Origin: Acetobacteraceae bacterium
Lineage (GTDB): Bacteria > Pseudomonadota > Alphaproteobacteria > Acetobacterales > Acetobacteraceae
NCBI GenBank assembly: GCA_947476855.1
Contig: CANJSR010000045.1
Location: 1-16,730 of the forward strand
Direction of reading: 5' to 3'
Length of the DNA stretch: 16,730 nt
Part shown: positions 13,340-16,730 of the stretch, piece by piece
Layout of the letters: each line of letters opens with the position of its first letter
Position numbering within the stretch: the first letter of the stretch is position 1
The notes under the pieces: generated by a model
Database searches by the model: none
What the model was told of the DNA's origin: nothing
Seen by the model: only the letters and a program-made list of their open reading frames with translations
Position numbers and translations under genes: made by a program

Positions 13340-14944
13340 CTACGTATCGGACCGGTCCGCCAGATCAAACGCCGCGGCCATCAATCGACGCGTATAGTCC
13401 TGTTGCGGATAGTCGAACATCGTTGCCGCGTCCCCCTGCTCGACGATCTCCCCACCCTTCAGCACGACGACCCGGTGCGCGAGAGCCCGCACGACCTTCA
13501 GATCATGGCTGATGAACAGATAGGCCAGGCCGTGGCTTTGCTGCAGGTCGCGCAGCAGGGCCACGATCTGCGCCTGCACCGACATGTCCAGCGCGCTCGT
13601 CGGTTCATCCAGGACCAGCAGCCGGGGTTTCAGGATCATGGCGCGCGCGATGGCGATCCGTTGCCGCTGCCCGCCGCTGAATTCGTGCGGATAGCGGGCG
13701 GCGGCCTCGGCGGGCAGGCCGACTTCCTCCAACTGGGTGGCGACGCGGCGGTCGCGTTCGGCGCGGGTGAGGGTGGGTTCGTGGACGCGCAGCCCCTCGG
13801 CCACGATGTCGCCGACCGGCAGGCGGGGCGACAGGCTGCCATAGGGGTCCTGGAAGACGATCTGCATCCGCGCCCGCATCCGCCGAAGCGCGGTCCGGTC
13901 GAGCGCGTGGATGTCCTGCCCCTCGAACACGATCCGCCCGGTCGCGGTTTCCAGCCGCAGCGCCGCCAAGGCGAGGGTCGTCTTGCCCGATCCTGACTCG
14001 CCCACCAGGCCCAGCGTCTCGCCTTCCCGGACGGCGATCGAGACACCGTCGATGGCGCGGACATAACCGACGACGCGGCGGAGCAGGCCGCGGCGGATGG
14101 GGAAATGGACCTTGACGTCGTCGGCGGTCAGCAAGGGGGCGGGGTTGGCCGGCAGGGGCGCGGGCGCGCCGGCCGGTTCCGCGTCGATCAGCATGCGGGT
14201 GTAGGGATGGGCGGGGGCCTCGAAGACCTGGGCGACGGGGCCGGCCTCGACGATCACACCGTCCTTCATCACGCAGACCCGGTCGGCGAAGCGGCGGACG
14301 ATGCGGAGGTCGTGGGTGATCAGCAGCAGGGCCAGGCCGCGTTCCTGCTTCAGGCTCTCCAGCAAGGCGAGGATCCGGGCCTGGATCGTCACGTCCAGCG
14401 CCGTCGTCGGCTCATCCGCGATCAGCAGGGCCGGGTCATTGGCGAGGGCGGTCGCGATCATCACCCGCTGTCGCTGGCCGCCGGAAAGCTGGTGCGGAAA
14501 GGCATCCAGCCGGCGTTCGGCATCGGGGAAGCCGGCCTGGGTCAGGGTGTGGATGACGCGTTCGCGCAGCCGGTTCTTGGGCAGGGTGTGGTGCAGGGTG
14601 ATCGCCTCGGCCACCTGCCGCCCGATGCGGTGGAGCGGGTTGAGGCTGGTCATCGGCTCCTGAAACACGATCCCGGCGATGTCCCCGCGGGCCTTGTGCA
14701 GGGTGGCGGGATCGGCGCCGATCATGCTGGCTCCGTCGAGGACGATGCGTCCCGTCGGGTTGGTCCCGCCGGTTGGCAGCAGACCCAGCAGGGACAGCGC
14801 GGTCAGTGACTTGCCGGACCCGGATTCACCGACGAGCGCCAGCGTTTCCCCCCGGTCGAGCGTGAAGGACACGCGGTCGACGACCCGCTTGTCCCCGAAC
14901 GCAACCGAGAGGTCGGTGACCTGGACGAGGGGGCCGTCCTTCAT
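13340..14944 (-). CDS. yejF: YejF-like fused two-domain ATPase of a peptide ABC importer
   Basis: Peripheral inner-membrane ATPase of 534 residues with two ABC domains in one chain, as in YejF of the YejABEF importer, which takes up oligopeptides and microcin C-like compounds. Domain 1: Walker A GESGSGKS (39-46), signature LSGGQRQ (153-159), Walker B LLIADEPT (173-180), switch His in ITHD (209-212). Domain 2: Walker A GESGSGKT (315-322), signature FSGGQRQ (422-428), Walker B LLVLDEPT (442-449), ISHD (478-481). Both sites look intact. The HPYTRMLIDAEP segment (246-257) is the usual oligopeptide-ATPase C-terminal motif of domain 1. The ATG at 14944 overlaps the yejE stop as ATGA. The fused form and the YejE/YejB partners argue for Yej rather than separate Dpp/Opp ATPases. 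Confidence 0.93.
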   Translation of the reverse strand: MKDGPLVQVTDLSVAFGDKRVVDRVSFTLDRGETLALVGESGSGKSLTALSLLGLLPTGGTNPTGRIVLDGASMIGADPATLHKARGDIAGIVFQEPMTSLNPLHRIGRQVAEAITLHHTLPKNRLRERVIHTLTQAGFPDAERRLDAFPHQLSGGQRQRVMIATALANDPALLIADEPTTALDVTIQARILALLESLKQERGLALLLITHDLRIVRRFADRVCVMKDGVIVEAGPVAQVFEAPAHPYTRMLIDAEPAGAPAPLPANPAPLLTADDVKVHFPIRRGLLRRVVGYVRAIDGVSIAVREGETLGLVGESGSGKTTLALAALRLETATGRIVFEGQDIHALDRTALRRMRARMQIVFQDPYGSLSPRLPVGDIVAEGLRVHEPTLTRAERDRRVATQLEEVGLPAEAAARYPHEFSGGQRQRIAIARAMILKPRLLVLDEPTSALDMSVQAQIVALLRDLQQSHGLAYLFISHDLKVVRALAHRVVVLKGGEIVEQGDAATMFDYPQQDYTRRLMAAAFDLADRSDT

Positions 14945-15969
14945 CCCGGCAACCGCCGCGGATCAAACGCGTCCCGCACCGCTTCTCCGATGAAGATCAG
15001 CAACGTCAGCACCCCGCCCAGCGTCACGAAGGCGGTAATCGCCAGCCACGGCGCCTGGAGGTTGGCCTTCGCCTGCGCCACCAGCTCCCCCAGCGACGCC
15101 GACCCTGGCGGCAGGCCGAACCCCAGGAAATCCAGCGTCGACAGCAAGGTCACCGAGCCCGACAGGATGAACGGCAGCCACGTCAGGGTCGCCACCATCG
15201 CGTTGGGCAGGATATGCCGCCACATCACCACCGCGTCGGAGACACCCAAGGCCTTGGCGGCGCGGACATATTCCAGGTTGCGGCCGCGCAGGAACTCGGC
15301 CCGGACGACGCCGGTCAGGCTCATCCAACGGAACAGCAGCAGGAAGACCAGCAGCACCCAGAACCCCGGCGTGATGATGCTGCCCAGGATGATCAGCAGA
15401 TAAAGCTCCGGCATGCCGTTCCAGATTTCGATGAAGCGCTGGAACAGCAGGTCCGTCAGCCCGCCATAATACCCCTGCACCGCGCCCGCCAGCACGCCGA
15501 TCACCGTCGTCACGATCGTCAGCGTAAGGCCGAACAGCACCGACATGCGGAACCCGTAGATCACCCGCGCCAGCACATCCCGCGCCTGGTCATCCGTCCC
15601 CAGAGGGTTCCGCCAGCTCGGCGGCGACGGCGACGGCGTATCCAGGTCCTTGACCGAGGACGCATAGCTGAACCGCAGCGGCGGCCAGACCATCCAGCCA
15701 TTCTTCTCGATTCGCTCCCGCAGGGAGGGGTCGGTGTAGTCCGCCTCGGTCGGCAGCAGATCGTCACCGAACGCGTCCTCAGAGTAGTCGACCAGGACCG
15801 GCGCGAAGAACCGCCCGTCATACCGGATCAGCAAAGGCTTATCGTTCGCGATGAACTCCGCGAACAGCGACAGCCCGAACAGGATCAGGAACACCCACAG
15901 CGACCAGAACCCCCGCCGGTTCTGGCGGAAGATCATCAGCCGGCGGCGCGTGACCGGGGACAGGGTCAT
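14941..15969 (-). CDS. yejE: YejE-like permease of a peptide ABC importer
   Basis: Inner-membrane permease of 342 residues, second of the two Yej channel subunits. TM1 (about 20-41) is followed by a long periplasmic segment (about 42-135) containing WPPLRFSY (95-102) and NPLGTDDQARDVLARVIYGFR (121-141), typical of YejE. Then come the binding-protein-dependent transport membrane helices. The cytoplasmic EAA loop, which contacts the ATPase, is EYVRAAKALGVSDAVVMWRH (233-252). The C-terminus is EAVRDAFDPRRLPG. Start is the ATG at 15969, overlapping the yejB TGA by one base. A GTG at 15972, directly before it, is an alternative that would overlap by four bases. Either way yejB, yejE and yejF are translationally coupled. 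Confidence 0.94.
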   Translation of the reverse strand: MTLSPVTRRRLMIFRQNRRGFWSLWVFLILFGLSLFAEFIANDKPLLIRYDGRFFAPVLVDYSEDAFGDDLLPTEADYTDPSLRERIEKNGWMVWPPLRFSYASSVKDLDTPSPSPPSWRNPLGTDDQARDVLARVIYGFRMSVLFGLTLTIVTTVIGVLAGAVQGYYGGLTDLLFQRFIEIWNGMPELYLLIILGSIITPGFWVLLVFLLLFRWMSLTGVVRAEFLRGRNLEYVRAAKALGVSDAVVMWRHILPNAMVATLTWLPFILSGSVTLLSTLDFLGFGLPPGSASLGELVAQAKANLQAPWLAITAFVTLGGVLTLLIFIGEAVRDAFDPRRLPG

Positions 15970-16730
15970 CACCCCCGAGCCTCGAAATCAATGCGTGGAT
16001 CGACCACCGTATAAAGCAGGTCCCCCACGATCTGCAGCAGCAGCCCAACCAGCGTGAACAGGTACAGAGTCCCGAACATCACCGGATAATCCCGCTGGAT
16101 CGCCGCCTGGAACCCCAGCAGCCCCATCCCATCCAGGGAGAATATGATCTCCACCAGCAAGGCCGAGGTAAACAGGATACCGACAAAGGCCTGAGGAAAC
16201 CCGGCGACGATCAGCAGCATGGCGTTGCGGAAGATATGGCCATACAGGACCCGATGCTCACTCGCCCCCTTGGCGCGGGCCGTGACGGTGTATTGCTTGC
16301 CGATCTCCTCCAGGAAGCAGTTCTTCGTTAGCATGGTCAGGCTGGCGAAGCCGCCCACCACCATGGCCAGGGTCGGCAGCGCCATGTGCCATAGATAGTC
16401 CAGCGCCCGCTCATGCCAGGGCCAATGCGCCGCCCCCTCCGACGACATGCCACCCAACGGAAAGACCTGCACGAAGCTGCCCCCGGCGAACAGCACGACC
16501 AGAAGGATCGCGAACAGGAATCCCGGAATGGCATAGCCGATCAGCACCGCCGCGCTGGTCGCGACATCGAACCGGCTACCGTGCCGCACCGCCTTGGCAA
16601 TGCCCAGCGGGATCGAGATCAGATAGATCAGCAGCGTCGACCACAGCCCCAGCGAGATCGAGACCGGCATCTTCTGCGCCATCAACTGGATGACCGTGGC
16701 GTCGCGGAAGAAGCTCGACCCGAAATCGAA
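15969..16730 (-). CDS. yejB: YejB-like permease of a peptide ABC importer, partial
   Basis: Inner-membrane permease; 253 C-terminal residues are visible and the frame is open to the window end, so the start lies outside. The visible N-terminal part reads [20 protein letters not shown], then [19 protein letters not shown], characteristic of YejB. TTG and ATG codons near 16685 are internal, not starts. The EAA-loop segment is [20 protein letters not shown], and the C-terminus [15 protein letters not shown] is also family-typical. The substrate-binding protein gene yejA usually comes before yejB and would be expected just beyond the window. Confidence 0.94.
   Translation of the reverse strand, partial: FDFGSSFFRDATVIQLMAQKMPVSISLGLWSTLLIYLISIPLGIAKAVRHGSRFDVATSAAVLIGYAIPGFLFAILLVVLFAGGSFVQVFPLGGMSSEGAAHWPWHERALDYLWHMALPTLAMVVGGFASLTMLTKNCFLEEIGKQYTVTARAKGASEHRVLYGHIFRNAMLLIVAGFPQAFVGILFTSALLVEIIFSLDGMGLLGFQAAIQRDYPVMFGTLYLFTLVGLLLQIVGDLLYTVVDPRIDFEARG

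Noticed and set aside
16680..16685. Start codon of yejB at TTG/ATG
   Set aside because: The frame stays open to the window edge and the upstream residues match the YejB family, so these codons are internal.

Overview
This is a high-GC window, with strong G/C preference at third codon positions, from a Gram-negative alphaproteobacterium. The gene content (MetW, YejBEF, class III CoA-transferase, periplasmic metalloprotease) and the two styles of G+C-rich palindromic intergenic repeat fit Rhodospirillales, possibly Acetobacteraceae. The family assignment is inference; no rRNA or other taxonomic marker is present. All gene names come from recognising motifs, not from a database search.

Layout. 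1-1206 (+): MFS transporter, probably cut at its N-terminus. 1282-2354 (-): a visibly less GC-rich gene of unknown function, broken by a frameshift. 2368-4160 (-): a PLP-dependent threonine/serine dehydratase-like gene downstream of a metal-dependent amidohydrolase. The amidohydrolase ribosome binding site lies in an 8-bp inverted repeat. 4161-4500: divergent intergenic region with a long perfect inverted repeat and a possible metW promoter. 4501-5133 (+): metW without metX beside it. 5138-7254 (-): a BepA-like M48/TPR protease translationally coupled to a DsbA/ScsC-like thiol oxidoreductase. 7253-9913 (+): a gamma-glutamyltransferase-fold lipoprotein with altered signature residues, then a class I aminotransferase. 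10081-12316 (-): a class III CoA-transferase and an isocitrate lyase/PEP mutase-family lyase, with palindromic repeats around them. 12578-13291 (-): a Tat-exported Mn-type superoxide dismutase. 13340-16730 (-): yejB (cut by the window end), yejE and yejF of a peptide/microcin C-type ABC importer, each junction overlapping by a few bases.

The genes form small independent units: envelope protein folding (protease plus oxidoreductase), oligopeptide import (Yej), extracytoplasmic superoxide defence (SOD), and small-molecule catabolism (amidohydrolase/dehydratase; CoA-transferase/lyase).

The most distinctive signal is in the spacers. Two unrelated families of double-palindrome repeats each occur twice. 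In both, substitutions between arms are compensatory, keeping each arm's own hairpin. Two catabolic genes also have their Shine-Dalgarno sequence inside the 3' arm of an inverted repeat. I see no CRISPR array, tRNA, rRNA, transposase or phage gene, and no convincing new defence system. The best biological leads are the protease-oxidoreductase pair, the altered GGT-like lipoprotein, the RBS-hairpin/operator pair and the repeat families.
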